This document shows, one piece after another, positions 26,460 to 35,836 of a stretch of 48,860 nucleotides of DNA. The notes under the pieces are model-generated. The model had not been told where the DNA came from, did no database searches, and saw only the letters and a list, made by a program, of their open reading frames with translations. The stretch comes from an uncultured Cytophaga sp. (GTDB taxonomy: Bacteria; Bacteroidota; Bacteroidia; Cytophagales; Cytophagaceae): the NCBI RefSeq assembly GCF_937863595.1, contig NZ_CALMGQ010000182.1, positions 1 through 48,860 of the forward strand, written 5' to 3'. A program made the translations under genes and the position numbers. Position 1 is the stretch's first letter; each line of letters begins with the position of its first letter.

Positions 26460-27737
26460 TTATTTCATTAAATCCAAGCCAATGTCTCTTCGGTAGTTTT
26501 TACCTTCCCATTGAATGGTTGCTGCGGCTTTATTCGATTTTTTTAAGGCTTCGGGTATGGAATTTCCAAAACCTGTAACTGCAATCACACGACCGCCATT
26601 TGTAACAATCTTGCCTGCTTTGTTTTTTGTGCCTGCATGAAAAATAAGTACATCCTGTACGTCTTCCAATTTCGTTATTTCTTGACCTTTTGAATAATCA
26701 CCTGGGTAACCACCCGCTACAAGCATTACTGTTGTTGCCGTTCTTGGGTCTATGGACAAAGTGATTTTGTTTAATTTTTTCTCTGCAGTTGCTACAAACA
26801 AATCAACTATGTCGTTTTGAATACGCGGGAATACAACTTCCGTTTCAGGATCGCCCATACGTGCGTTGTATTCAATAACAAATGGCTCGCCGTTATCACT
26901 CATTAATCCGATAAAAATAAATCCAACGTAATCGATGCCTTCTTTTTTTAATCCATTAATCGTTGGAATAATGACGCGGTCTTCTACTTTTTTAATGAAC
27001 GTTGCATCAGCAAACGGTACAGGAGAAACGGCACCCATACCACCTGTATTTGGGCCTGTATCCCCATCGCCTATACGTTTGTAATCTTTTGCTTCAGGCA
27101 AAATAACATAATGTGCGCCATCCGTTAACACAAAAACAGATGCTTCAATTCCTTTTAAAAATTGCTCAATAACAACTTTCGCACTTGCTTCACCAAATAA
27201 TTTATCAGCTAACATTTCTTTTAACGTACGTTTTGCTGTTGCTAAATCTTCAGCAATAATTACGCCTTTACCAGCAGCCAATCCATCTGCTTTTAAAACA
27301 ATAGGTAACGATTGTGTTTCTAAATATGTTAAACCTTCCTCAAGTTGTGCTTCGTTGAATGTGCGTGAAGCAGCCGTTGGGATGCCATATTTATGCATGA
27401 AGTTTTTTGAAAAATCTTTGCTTCCTTCTAATTGTGCTCCAACTTTATCTGGGCCAATTACAGGTATATGTTTGATCGCATTCGTAGCTTGAAAGTAATT
27501 TACAATACCTGCAACCAATGGTGCTTCCGGACCGACAATTACTAAGTGGATGTTATGTTCGATACATGCTTTTTCAATGCCAGTAAAATCAGTTACTTCG
27601 ATAGCAAGATTTGTAGCAAGCTGTTCTGTTCCTGCATTTCCTGGTGCTACAAAAAGATTGCCGCACTTAGGTGATTGCTTTAATTTCCAAGCGAACGTAT
27701 GTTCTCTTCCGCCTGAGCCTATAATTAAAATATTCAT
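26460..27737 (-). CDS. purD: phosphoribosylamine-glycine ligase
   Basis: A 425-aa ATP-grasp enzyme, the second step of purine synthesis (phosphoribosylamine + glycine + ATP to GAR). The start MNILIIGSGGREHTFAWKL is the classic PurD nucleotide/substrate loop. VIVGPEAPLVAGI, the ATP-grasp LKADGLAAGKGV, GDGDTGPNTGGMGAVSPVP and EYNARMGDPETEVV motifs are all intact, and the length is standard. No other purine gene is adjacent. The ATG at 27737 is clear. It is separated from recQ by a terminator, so it has its own transcript. Confidence 0.97.
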   Translation of the reverse strand: MNILIIGSGGREHTFAWKLKQSPKCGNLFVAPGNAGTEQLATNLAIEVTDFTGIEKACIEHNIHLVIVGPEAPLVAGIVNYFQATNAIKHIPVIGPDKVGAQLEGSKDFSKNFMHKYGIPTAASRTFNEAQLEEGLTYLETQSLPIVLKADGLAAGKGVIIAEDLATAKRTLKEMLADKLFGEASAKVVIEQFLKGIEASVFVLTDGAHYVILPEAKDYKRIGDGDTGPNTGGMGAVSPVPFADATFIKKVEDRVIIPTINGLKKEGIDYVGFIFIGLMSDNGEPFVIEYNARMGDPETEVVFPRIQNDIVDLFVATAEKKLNKITLSIDPRTATTVMLVAGGYPGDYSKGQEITKLEDVQDVLIFHAGTKNKAGKIVTNGGRVIAVTGFGNSIPEALKKSNKAAATIQWEGKNYRRDIGLDLMK

Positions 27738-27919
27738 TTGCTAGAATGTATTTTTATGTCGAGTGCAAATATAGGTATTTATGCTCAGAAGAAATAAGGT
27801 CTGTGCGTTCTGCTTACCGTTTCTTTAAGTAGTAGAGTGCTTTAATTTAGATCGTTTTAAGGCTGAAAGCCATATATATTAAAACCAGCGGAATCGGCCA
27901 CAGAAAATGAATCCATAAA

Positions 27920-27952
27920 AAAGCCTCAAAGAATATAAATCCGTGAGGCTTT
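27920..27952 (-). terminator. terminator of recQ
   Basis: AAAGCCTCA (27920-27928) pairs with TGAGGCTTT (27944-27952). On the minus strand the stem is followed by a run of U (from TTTTTT), as expected for an intrinsic terminator about 20 bases past the recQ stop. Confidence 0.85.
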
Positions 27953-27973
27953 GTATATAAATGGATAAATTCT

Positions 27974-30151
27974 TTAAATAGCAATTTCAGAGAAAAATTT
28001 CAGACGCATCAAACGAACTTCTTCTTCAGAATAATCTCCACCTAAGATATTTAGTGCAGTATGGACATTGTCATTTTCAGCTTGCATGAAGTAATCATAT
28101 ATTTCATCCTGTTTATCTTCATCAATGCATTCTTCAATGTAATAATCAAGATTTAATCGGGTGCCAGAAAAACAGATATGTTCCATCTCTTGAATGAGCT
28201 CCGTCATTGTGATTTTTTTGACGTGGGCTATCTCTTCGAGTTCAACTTTACGATCAACTTGTTGGATGATGTAAATTTTAATTTTTGATTTATCTACGGA
28301 TGATTTTACGACAACGTCTTTATTTACTACGATATCATTTTCATCTACATATTTGATGATTTGATCAATAAATGCTTTTCCGAATTTTACAGCTTTCCCT
28401 TTCCCAACGCCAATTACATTGCTTAACTCATCCATATCTACAGGATACACCGTAGCCATTTCTTGAAGCGATGGATCTTGGAATACTACATACGGTGGGA
28501 TGCCTTTTTCTTTGGCTACTTTTTTTCGTAAGCCTTTTAATATATTGAATAGCTCTTCATCAAAAGCGAGCTTTGCAGAAGACGTTTGTACTTCTTCTGC
28601 TTCTTCCTCTTCATCAAAATTATGATCTTTAGAGAAGGTAAAAGCAGTAGGTTTTTTTAAATATGAGTAACCTTTTTCAGAAATTGAAACGATGCTATAA
28701 TTGTCAATGTCTTTTGTAAGTAATTCAATTAGCAAAGACTGTCTAAAAACAGAATTCCAAAAGGACAAACTTTCATAACTTCCTTTTCCAAATACGGGAA
28801 GTTCTGTATGATTATAGCTTAGTGAATAATCATTTTCGATCCCACATAAAATGGTACACAGATGGGAAATATTAAATCTGCCTTGTGTTTGTTCAACGGC
28901 TTGTAAAGCTAAGATAATATGCTCTTGTGCATCAAACGTTGCTTTTTTATTTTTGCAGTTGTCGCAGAAACCACAATCTTTTTCTAGGTATTCCCCAAAA
29001 TAAAAAAGCAATTGTTTTCTTCTACAAACGGAAGACTCTGCATATGAAGACATTTCACCTAATAATTGTTTCCCATTATCTCGTTCGGTGACGGTTTTAT
29101 CTTTATTAAATTTTTCGAGTTTAATGATGTCATTGATGCTATAAAACATCAAACAATGTCCATCTTGTCCATCGCGACCCGCTCTACCTGTTTCTTGATA
29201 ATACCCTTCAAGTGATTTTGGTGTATCGTAATGTACTACAAAACGTACATCTGGCTTATCAATGCCCATACCAAAAGCAATGGTTGCAACAATCACGTCC
29301 GCATTTTCATTTAAAAATGCATCTTGATTGCCCATACGTGTGGAAGGTTCTAAACCTGCATGGTAGGGAAGGGCCCGTACATCATTTACTCGAAGTAATT
29401 CGGCAATTTCTTCAACTTTTTTGCGGCTTAAACAATATATAATTCCAGATTGACCTTTACGTGCCTTAATAAACTTTATTAATTTTTTCTTAGTATCGCC
29501 TTTAGGCTTTACTTCGTAAAATAGGTTTTCTCTATTAAAAGAAGATTTAAAAAGGACTGCATCGTCCATTTGTAAATTCTTCTGTATGTCAATTTGTACT
29601 TTAGGAGTTGCTGTTGCTGTTAACGCAATTATTGGAATATTTGGATTGATGCTATCTATAATGCTGTGAATACGTCTATATTCTGGTCTGAAATCATGGC
29701 CCCATTCAGAAATACAGTGTGCTTCATCAATAGCTACAAAGGAAATTTGTGCTTTCTTTAAAAATAATATGTTATCTTCTTTTGTTAAAGATTCAGGAGC
29801 TACGTAAAGAAGTTTAATGTCACCATTTAATGTTTCCTTTTTTACGCGATTAATCTCTGCCTTACTTAGGGTGGAATTTAAAAATTGCGCATTTACTCCA
29901 AATGCATTTAATTGATCTACTTGATTTTTCATCAAGGCAATTAAAGGGGAAATTACAATTGCGACACCTGGTAAGCTAATTGCTGGTAATTGATAGCATA
30001 ATGATTTACCCGCACCAGTTGGCATAATAACAAATGTGTCCTTGCCTGCTAACACATTATTTATTATTTCCTCTTGTTCACCTCTAAATCGGTCGTAGCC
30101 AAATACCGATTTTAGCTTGTTAATAACCCCAAGATCTGTTTCTAATAACAT
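27974..30151 (-). CDS. recQ: ATP-dependent DNA helicase RecQ
   Basis: A 725-aa superfamily 2 3'-5' helicase used in recombination and fork repair. Walker A PTGAGKS is at 44-50 and the DEAH box at 142-145 in IDEAHCISEWGHDFRPEYRR. The second RecA domain carries GIIYCLSRKKVEE and YYQETGRAGRDG, and the zinc-binding cysteines of the RQC region are in CRRKQLLFYFG and CGFCDNC. A winged-helix and an HRDC domain (about 525-605) follow, and an extra helix-turn-helix tail (HTH_40-like) extends to the end. It is divergent from the kdsD-like gene across 89 bases. Confidence 0.96.
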   Translation of the reverse strand: MLLETDLGVINKLKSVFGYDRFRGEQEEIINNVLAGKDTFVIMPTGAGKSLCYQLPAISLPGVAIVISPLIALMKNQVDQLNAFGVNAQFLNSTLSKAEINRVKKETLNGDIKLLYVAPESLTKEDNILFLKKAQISFVAIDEAHCISEWGHDFRPEYRRIHSIIDSINPNIPIIALTATATPKVQIDIQKNLQMDDAVLFKSSFNRENLFYEVKPKGDTKKKLIKFIKARKGQSGIIYCLSRKKVEEIAELLRVNDVRALPYHAGLEPSTRMGNQDAFLNENADVIVATIAFGMGIDKPDVRFVVHYDTPKSLEGYYQETGRAGRDGQDGHCLMFYSINDIIKLEKFNKDKTVTERDNGKQLLGEMSSYAESSVCRRKQLLFYFGEYLEKDCGFCDNCKNKKATFDAQEHIILALQAVEQTQGRFNISHLCTILCGIENDYSLSYNHTELPVFGKGSYESLSFWNSVFRQSLLIELLTKDIDNYSIVSISEKGYSYLKKPTAFTFSKDHNFDEEEEAEEVQTSSAKLAFDEELFNILKGLRKKVAKEKGIPPYVVFQDPSLQEMATVYPVDMDELSNVIGVGKGKAVKFGKAFIDQIIKYVDENDIVVNKDVVVKSSVDKSKIKIYIIQQVDRKVELEEIAHVKKITMTELIQEMEHICFSGTRLNLDYYIEECIDEDKQDEIYDYFMQAENDNVHTALNILGGDYSEEEVRLMRLKFFSEIAI

Positions 30152-30189
30152 AATAATTGTAGAATATTTATGTTACAATGAGAAATCCG

Positions 30190-30197
30190 TATATTTG
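30190..30197 (+). promoter_or_regulatory. candidate -7 element for the kdsD-like gene
   Basis: TATATTTG, an exact TAnnTTTG, lies 43 bases before the predicted TTG start. No good -33 TTG is seen at 17-23 bases. It lies within the short divergent region with recQ. Confidence 0.4.
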
Positions 30198-30240
30198 ACT
30201 TTCAACATGAGCGAAGTACTCGCATAAAATATTCATTAAA

Positions 30241-31209
30241 TTGAAGTTAGCAAAAAATATCGTATCTATTGTAACAGATGTAATAATAAATGAGTCTGAG
30301 GCAATAAAAAATCTGGTGAATCTTATTACAGATGATTTTCAGCATATTATTGAAACTATTTTGTCTTGTAAGGGAAGAGTCGTAATCACAGGAATTGGTA
30401 AAAGTGCGATTGTAGCAAATAAAATTGTAGCAACGCTTAATTCTACTGGAACTCCAGCCTTATTCATGCATGCAGCTGATGCCATTCATGGTGACTTAGG
30501 GATGATTCAAAGTGATGATGTAGTTATTTGTATTTCTAAAAGTGGAAATACCCCTGAAATCAAAGTTCTCGTGCCATTAATTAAAAGCAGAGGCACTGTT
30601 CTAGTTGGAATGGTTGGGAAATTAGATTCGTATTTAGCACAACAATCCGATTATGTATTGGATGTAACTGTAGAGCGCGAAGCATGTCCTAATAATTTAG
30701 CACCTACCACAAGTACAACTGCAACAATGGTAATGGGAGATGCATTAGCAGTAGCCTTATTAGAATGCAGAGATTTTAGTAGTGCAGATTTTGCTAAACT
30801 GCACCCAGGTGGTGCATTGGGCAAACAACTTTATTTAAAAATAAATGATGTGTATGGTGGGAATGAAAAGCCAATTGTTTTGCCTTCTGCATCGGTTAAA
30901 GAAGTTATTTTAGAAATCTCTTCTAAACGGCTCGGTGCTGCTGCTGTAATAGATAATGCAGGTGTTTTAGTAGGAATTATTACGGACGGTGATTTGAGAA
31001 GAATGTTAAACAGTCATGATTCTTTTTCAAATCTAACTGCGGTAGAAATTATGACTCTCGCCCCCCAAACAATTGATGCAGATACCTATGCAACTGCTGC
31101 GATGGCTTTGATGCAGTCGAAAAATATTACCCAATTAATTGTTACAAAAGAAAATGCCTTTGTTGGTTTTATTCATATTCACGATTTATTACGTGAAGGG
31201 ATTGTTTAA
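30241..31209 (+). CDS. kdsD: KpsF/GutQ-family D-arabinose 5-phosphate isomerase
   Basis: A 322-aa protein with an N-terminal SIS sugar-isomerase domain (VVITGIGKSAIVANKIVATL, HAADAIHGDLGMI, ICISKSGNTPEIKVLVPLI) and two C-terminal CBS modules (around VKEVILEISSKRLGAAAVID, and AVEIMTLAPQTI to the end). The family interconverts ribulose 5-phosphate and arabinose 5-phosphate, the first step to Kdo of lipopolysaccharide. The frame has no ATG near its start and an in-frame stop upstream at about 30208. The most likely start is the TTG at 30241, an unusual but allowed codon. It heads a probable unit with the LprI-like gene (27 bases) and the guanylyltransferase (35 bases). Confidence 0.9.
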   Translation: MKLAKNIVSIVTDVIINESEAIKNLVNLITDDFQHIIETILSCKGRVVITGIGKSAIVANKIVATLNSTGTPALFMHAADAIHGDLGMIQSDDVVICISKSGNTPEIKVLVPLIKSRGTVLVGMVGKLDSYLAQQSDYVLDVTVEREACPNNLAPTTSTTATMVMGDALAVALLECRDFSSADFAKLHPGGALGKQLYLKINDVYGGNEKPIVLPSASVKEVILEISSKRLGAAAVIDNAGVLVGIITDGDLRRMLNSHDSFSNLTAVEIMTLAPQTIDADTYATAAMALMQSKNITQLIVTKENAFVGFIHIHDLLREGIV

Positions 31210-31236
31210 ACTTAATATTTTAACCATTTTTAATAT

Positions 31237-31773
31237 ATGAAAACTATTATTACAGCATTATACTGTCTTTTTGCATTTACAAATTATGCTCAACTTTCAG
31301 ATGCGCAACTAAACAAATTTCGCTATCAAGTAGATAGCGCAAGTTCACTTTTACATCAATCCTTATTGGCAAAAGGCCAAACTGTATTTACTACTGTATT
31401 TACGGTTGATACATTCAAAGTGGAACGGATGTTGAAATTAAAATTAAAAAGTGATACAACTAAAGACGAGCAAATATTATCCATATATGATGCAGAAATT
31501 GAATATGACTTCTTAATAGGCAAATACAATAAAATATTATTAAACTTGTATAATGAGCAAGATCAAAAGACGGTTATAGCAGATCAGAAGAAATGGATCA
31601 AATACCGAGATGAGCAAATAGCAATCTCTGAAAAAAAATACAGCGAAAAAGTGGAAGGTAATCAGAAGGATAAGACGATTGCAAAATCAATGGATCATTT
31701 GGTGTTGTCAAAACTGCGGGTAATTGATTTGTACAATCAGATTTTGACTTCTCCGTTGTTTGAAAACGAGTAA
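31237..31773 (+). CDS. secreted LprI/DUF1311-like protein
   Basis: A 178-aa protein with a signal peptide (CLFAFTNYAQ). The C-terminal half carries the pattern of the lysozyme-inhibitor LprI N-terminal (DUF1311) family: YNKILLNLYNEQDQKTVIAD, then QKKWIKYRDEQIAISEKKY, where W and YRD are conserved. The paired cysteines common in that family are not present, so any inhibitor role is uncertain. It sits between two envelope-sugar genes, presumably in one transcript. Confidence 0.6.
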   Translation: MKTIITALYCLFAFTNYAQLSDAQLNKFRYQVDSASSLLHQSLLAKGQTVFTTVFTVDTFKVERMLKLKLKSDTTKDEQILSIYDAEIEYDFLIGKYNKILLNLYNEQDQKTVIADQKKWIKYRDEQIAISEKKYSEKVEGNQKDKTIAKSMDHLVLSKLRVIDLYNQILTSPLFENE

Positions 31774-31808
31774 ATATATTAAATAGATTATAGTAGAGGA
31801 ATAATAAA

Positions 31809-32885
31809 ATGGATATAAATAATTATGCCGTAATAATGGCAGGGGGCATCGGTAGTAGATTTTGGCCATTTAGTAGAACAAAGTATCCAAAACAATTTCA
31901 TGATGTATTGGGTACCGGCAAAACACTTATTCAACAAACTGTTGAGCGTTTTAAAGATATTTGTCCAAATGAAAACATTATCATTGTTACCAATAAGGAT
32001 TATGTTGGCTTAGTTAAAGAGCAATTGCCTTTTTTAAAGGATCACCAAATTTTAGCAGAGCCTATTGGTAGAAATACAGCACCTTGTTTAGCATATGCTT
32101 CGTATAAAATTTTGCAGAAAGATAAAAATGCCAATATTGTTGTTGCACCTTCAGATCACATAATATTACAAGAGAAAGAATTTGAAAATGTTATTGTAGA
32201 AGCCTTACAAGCAACTGAGCAATCTGATATTCTAATAACATTGGGAATGAAGCCCACAAGACCGGATACAGGTTATGGTTACATTCAATATATCGACGAG
32301 AAAAAATTACGTATAAAAAAGGTTAAAACGTTTACTGAAAAACCAGCGCTTGATTTAGCAATCAAATTTATTGAAAGTGGAGAGTTTGTTTGGAATGCAG
32401 GGATTTTTATTTTCAATGCACAAACAATCGTTGAAGCAATCAAAAAGCATTTACCAGAAATGGATGAAGTGTTTGCTGAAGGCAATGGACTTTATTGGAC
32501 AGATAATGAAAATGAGTTTATTCAAAGAGCATATTCGCGTTGTCAAAATGTTTCCATCGATTACGGCATCATGGAAAAATCCGACAAGGTATATGTGATG
32601 CTTGCCGATTTTGGCTGGTCTGATTTGGGTACATGGAAATCCTTGTTTGAAAACATGCCCAAAAATGCAGACGAAAATGTATTGGATGGAAATATTCTCA
32701 CCTACGACTGTAAAGACACAATCATTAAAACACCTAAAGATAAATTGGTGGTTGTGGAAGGCTTAGAAGGCTTTATTGTGGCTGAATTTGACGGCGTATT
32801 GATGATTTGTCGTAAAGAAAACGAGCAACGTGTTAAAGATTTTGTTTCAGATGTGAAGGCAACAAAAGATAAAAAGTTTGTATAA
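31809..32885 (+). CDS. manC: mannose-1-phosphate guanylyltransferase
   Basis: A 358-aa nucleotidyltransferase that makes GDP-mannose from mannose 1-phosphate and GTP. It has the glycine-rich loop MAGGIGSRFWPFSRTKYPKQF at residues 11-31, EPIGRNTAPCLAYAS, IVVAPSDHII, RPDTGYGYIQYI, FTEKPALDLA, FVWNAGIFIF and ADFGWSDLGTWKSL, all in order. It lacks the fused phosphomannose isomerase domain of longer ManC/AlgA proteins. It is downstream of the kdsD-like gene, so the unit supplies sugars for lipopolysaccharide or surface glycans. It ends in a strong terminator. Confidence 0.95.
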   Translation: MDINNYAVIMAGGIGSRFWPFSRTKYPKQFHDVLGTGKTLIQQTVERFKDICPNENIIIVTNKDYVGLVKEQLPFLKDHQILAEPIGRNTAPCLAYASYKILQKDKNANIVVAPSDHIILQEKEFENVIVEALQATEQSDILITLGMKPTRPDTGYGYIQYIDEKKLRIKKVKTFTEKPALDLAIKFIESGEFVWNAGIFIFNAQTIVEAIKKHLPEMDEVFAEGNGLYWTDNENEFIQRAYSRCQNVSIDYGIMEKSDKVYVMLADFGWSDLGTWKSLFENMPKNADENVLDGNILTYDCKDTIIKTPKDKLVVVEGLEGFIVAEFDGVLMICRKENEQRVKDFVSDVKATKDKKFV

Positions 32886-32904
32886 AATTATTTAATTAAA
32901 GTGT

Positions 32905-32942
32905 AAAGTCCCGCTTCATCCAAGATGAAGCGGGACTTTTTT
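32905..32942. terminator. strong terminator of the manC transcript
   Basis: AAAGTCCCGCTTCATC (32905-32920) pairs perfectly with GATGAAGCGGGACTTT (32924-32939) around a three-base loop, with a T run after it. The 5' A residues would also make it work for the convergent gapN-like transcript. Confidence 0.95.
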
Positions 32943-32966
32943 TATGAAATGATTTTTATTTTTCGA

Positions 32967-34604
32967 TTAGAAAATAAAATCAGTAGATAAGAACTTAGAA
33001 GAACGGTCTTTAATAATGTCTGTCAACATTTCTTTATTTACGTCAATATCTTTTGCTGCAACCATTGCACGAATACTGAATGTTCTCAATGCATCTGCAA
33101 CAGATAAGGTACCTTCACCAGAATCTTTTCTTCCTGTAAACGGAAATACATCTGGTCCGCGTTGGCACTGGCTGTTGATGTTTACTCTACAAACTTGATT
33201 TATTAAATTATCTGTTAAGCTCGCAACATCATCATTGTCTGTACCGAAGATACTCGCTTGTTGACCATAATTTGATTCAACCATATATTGAATAACTTCT
33301 TCAATTTTGTCGTAGGCAACAATAGGAACTACAGGTCCAAATTGTTCTTCGTAATACAATTTCATTTTACTGTTTACTGGGTAAACAATTGCAGGCGCAT
33401 AAAATGTATGTTCAATAGTACCACCACCTGTATTGATTACTTGAGCACCGTGTGCTTCAGCATCTTCAATTAATGCTTTTAACAAACCTGGTTTTTCTGG
33501 CTCTGGTAGAGGTGTGATTTGCACACCATCTTCCCAAGGCATACCCCATTTAAGAGCTTCAACTTCTTTAACAAATTTGTTTATGAACGTATCTACTACA
33601 TTTTTTTGTACGAAGATGATTTTTAAAGCTGTACAACGTTGGCCGTTGTAAGACAATGAACCCAACGCACATTCTTTAACTGCTAAATCTAAATCAGCAT
33701 GGTTTAAAACAATCGCAGGGTTTTTTGCTTCCAATGCAAGTACCGAACGCAAACGGTTGGGTCTTGGATGTTGCATCTTCATGATGTTGGCAGATTTACT
33801 TGTGCCAATAAATGCAAGTACATCAATTTTACCTGTAGTCATCAATGGTCCAACAGTAGCTCTACCACGACCAAACACTACGTTGATTACACCTTTAGGG
33901 AATGAATCTCTGAACGCTTCTAACAACGGGCGATGTAAGAGAACACCAATTTTAGCAGGCTTAAATACTACCGTATTTCCCATGATGAGTGCGGGAATTA
34001 ATGTAGTGAAGGTTTCATTCAATGGGTAATTGTATGGGCCCATACATAATACCACACCTAGTGGGCTACGACGAATTTTGCCAATGATACCTTGCTCAAA
34101 TTGGAAGTTATTTGAAGAACGATCTAATTTTTTATACGCTTCAATTGTATCTAAAATGTATTCAACTGTACGGTCAAATTCTTTTTCAGAGTCTTTAATT
34201 GTTTTGCCAATTTCCCACATCAATGTTTTAACAACCTCCGTACGTTTTGATTTCATCGCTTTTACAAACGCTTCCATCGCACGTATACGGCCTTCAACAG
34301 TCATTGTAGGCCATTCGCCTGTGCCGTTTTTGTATGCGCCAATAGCAGCATTCAATGCATCCGTAGCCTCAACTTCTGTAAGTAGAGGAGTTGTACCTAA
34401 AAACTTTTGTTCCGTTCCGTTTGCTGTTTGAATGCAAACGGGTGAGAATATATCTTGAACGGCACCATTCCAAATTTTTATTTCACCATTTACCAAATAT
34501 TCTTTTTGATGCACAGGCTCGCCATATGCATATTCTGAAGGAATTTCCGATTCATTTGGAAATATATTTGCTAATTTATCAGTTACAGATTCTATCGTAT
34601 TCAT
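32967..34604 (-). CDS. gapN: NADP-dependent glyceraldehyde-3-phosphate dehydrogenase-like aldehyde dehydrogenase
   Basis: A 545-aa aldehyde dehydrogenase, about 40-60 residues longer than typical GapN. The catalytic cysteine is C324 in [10 protein letters not shown], the wording used by non-phosphorylating GAPDH. Other landmarks are [13 protein letters not shown], the [13 protein letters not shown] coenzyme strand, [11 protein letters not shown] and [11 protein letters not shown]. The usual ELGGK motif reads ALEAKNP, so the normal general-base glutamate position is alanine (A290) and a glutamate occurs two residues later (E292). The reaction would turn glyceraldehyde 3-phosphate into 3-phosphoglycerate and NADPH. 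It is the second gene of a two-gene unit behind an ArsR regulator, 16 bases away. Confidence 0.82.
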   Translation of the reverse strand: MNTIESVTDKLANIFPNESEIPSEYAYGEPVHQKEYLVNGEIKIWNGAVQDIFSPVCIQTANGTEQKFLGTTPLLTEVEATDALNAAIGAYKNGTGEWPTMTVEGRIRAMEAFVKAMKSKRTEVVKTLMWEIGKTIKDSEKEFDRTVEYILDTIEAYKKLDRSSNNFQFEQGIIGKIRRSPLGVVLCMGPYNYPLNETFTTLIPALIMGNTVVFKPAKIGVLLHRPLLEAFRDSFPKGVINVVFGRGRATVGPLMTTGKIDVLAFIGTSKSANIMKMQHPRPNRLRSVLALEAKNPAIVLNHADLDLAVKECALGSLSYNGQRCTALKIIFVQKNVVDTFINKFVKEVEALKWGMPWEDGVQITPLPEPEKPGLLKALIEDAEAHGAQVINTGGGTIEHTFYAPAIVYPVNSKMKLYYEEQFGPVVPIVAYDKIEEVIQYMVESNYGQQASIFGTDNDDVASLTDNLINQVCRVNINSQCQRGPDVFPFTGRKDSGEGTLSVADALRTFSIRAMVAAKDIDVNKEMLTDIIKDRSSKFLSTDFIF

Positions 34605-34620
34605 AATTTATAAGATTGAA

Positions 34621-34941
34621 TTAAGAAAGTTCTTTTAAGGTGTTGAAATAATGTACAAATATTTTTTTAGCTTTTTCCCAATTTTCGACATTAATACAGT
34701 AACAAGTTCTAGGACCTTCCACTTTGCCATAGATCAAACCTGCATCTTTCAATGCTTTGATGTGTTGGGAAATGGTAGATTGAGATAAACCAATCTCTTC
34801 GGTTAATTCACCGCAAAAGCAGGTGTTTTTGTCAAGCATTAATTTCAATATCGAAATGCGTGCAGGGTGGGAGAGTGCTTTGGAGATGTTTACCAATTGC
34901 TCTTCTTCTGAAGTTAAATTTTGCTCTTTCGTGATGGGCAT
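34621..34941 (-). CDS. ArsR-family winged-helix transcriptional regulator
   Basis: A 106-aa helix-turn-helix repressor of the ArsR/SmtB fold: ISKALSHPARISILKLMLDK, then the recognition helix region EEIGLSQSTISQHIKALKDAG and the wing RTCYCINVENW. Cysteines occur at CFCGEL just before the recognition helix and CYC in the wing. The ArsR alpha-3 metal site is often ELCVCDL in this position, so a thiol or metal effector is possible. It is directly upstream of, and probably controls, the gapN-like gene. Confidence 0.87.
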   Translation of the reverse strand: MPITKEQNLTSEEEQLVNISKALSHPARISILKLMLDKNTCFCGELTEEIGLSQSTISQHIKALKDAGLIYGKVEGPRTCYCINVENWEKAKKIFVHYFNTLKELS

Positions 34942-35046
34942 TTAATCTTTGAATTAACTAATCGTAAAGATACGATTGGATTGTTAAAAGGCAATTAAAT
35001 GAAAATAAAAGTATCGAAATTGTATGTTAATATTAGAAAAATACTA

Positions 35047-35107
35047 TTTGATATTTAAAATAGAATACATTGGATAAAAAAGAATGTGTTCTATTTTAAA
35101 TATCAAA
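35047..35107 (-). terminator. 25-bp stem-loop after the carbonic anhydrase gene
   Basis: The arms 35047-35071 and 35083-35107 are reverse complements over 25 bases with one G-T wobble (inner motif AAAATAGAA / TTCTATTTT). It begins seven bases past the gene stop on the minus strand. The stem is AT-rich, so the strength comes from length. Confidence 0.75.
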
Positions 35108-35113
35108 GGATTA

Positions 35114-35749
35114 TTACACCGTTCCTAAATCGTAAATCTCACGAATAGAATCAAGGATTTTTACGAAGTCAATTTTCAAGTCGATCAATTTGCCTGTTTT
35201 CATATCGAATACCCAACCGTGCACTTCTGGGTAGCCTGTAGATAAATAATGCTTTTGCCAAACAGCCATTTTGATAATGTTGACACATTGTTCTTCTACA
35301 TTCAATTCTACCAACCGATCGTAGCGCGCATCTTCATCTGTTATAGCATTTAGTTCAGCCTTATGAAAACGATACACATCTCTTATTGTTCGCAACCATG
35401 GATTTAATATTCCTAGATCTTTACTTTGCATCGCTGCTTTAACACCACCACATAAATAATGGCCGCAAACAACAATGTGTTTTACTTTTAAATGTTCTAT
35501 TCCATAAACAACAACGCTTGCAGAGTTGATATCGTTGTTTGGAACAAGGTTCGCAATGTTTCTATGTACAAAAACATCTCCTGGTGTAGCACCCATTATT
35601 TCTTCCGCAGTAACACGACTGTCGCTGCAACCAATAAATAAATATTCTGGATTTTGACCTTCAGCCAGATGTTTGAAAAAGTCTTTATCTTCTGCGTTTT
35701 TATCTGCAACCCATTTCTTATTATTTTCGAATATTGCGTCGTAATTCAT
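35114..35749 (-). CDS. beta-class carbonic anhydrase
   Basis: A 211-aa zinc enzyme interconverting CO2 and bicarbonate. The zinc ligands are visible: C41 in CSDSRV (with D43-R45 as the catalytic dyad), H97 and C100 in CGHYLCGG. The GDVFVHRNIANLV motif is intact. The length and the FKHLAEGQNPEYLFIGCSDSR start fit the E. coli Can type. It seems to be monocistronic with a long hairpin as terminator. Confidence 0.95.
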   Translation of the reverse strand: MNYDAIFENNKKWVADKNAEDKDFFKHLAEGQNPEYLFIGCSDSRVTAEEIMGATPGDVFVHRNIANLVPNNDINSASVVVYGIEHLKVKHIVVCGHYLCGGVKAAMQSKDLGILNPWLRTIRDVYRFHKAELNAITDEDARYDRLVELNVEEQCVNIIKMAVWQKHYLSTGYPEVHGWVFDMKTGKLIDLKIDFVKILDSIREIYDLGTV

Positions 35750-35836
35750 AATGTGATTTTTAAGAAAGTTTCAGCCAAAGTATTTTTTTATCTCAGACTG
35801 ATATATAAGTTACTGATTTTATCAATTAAATCAATG

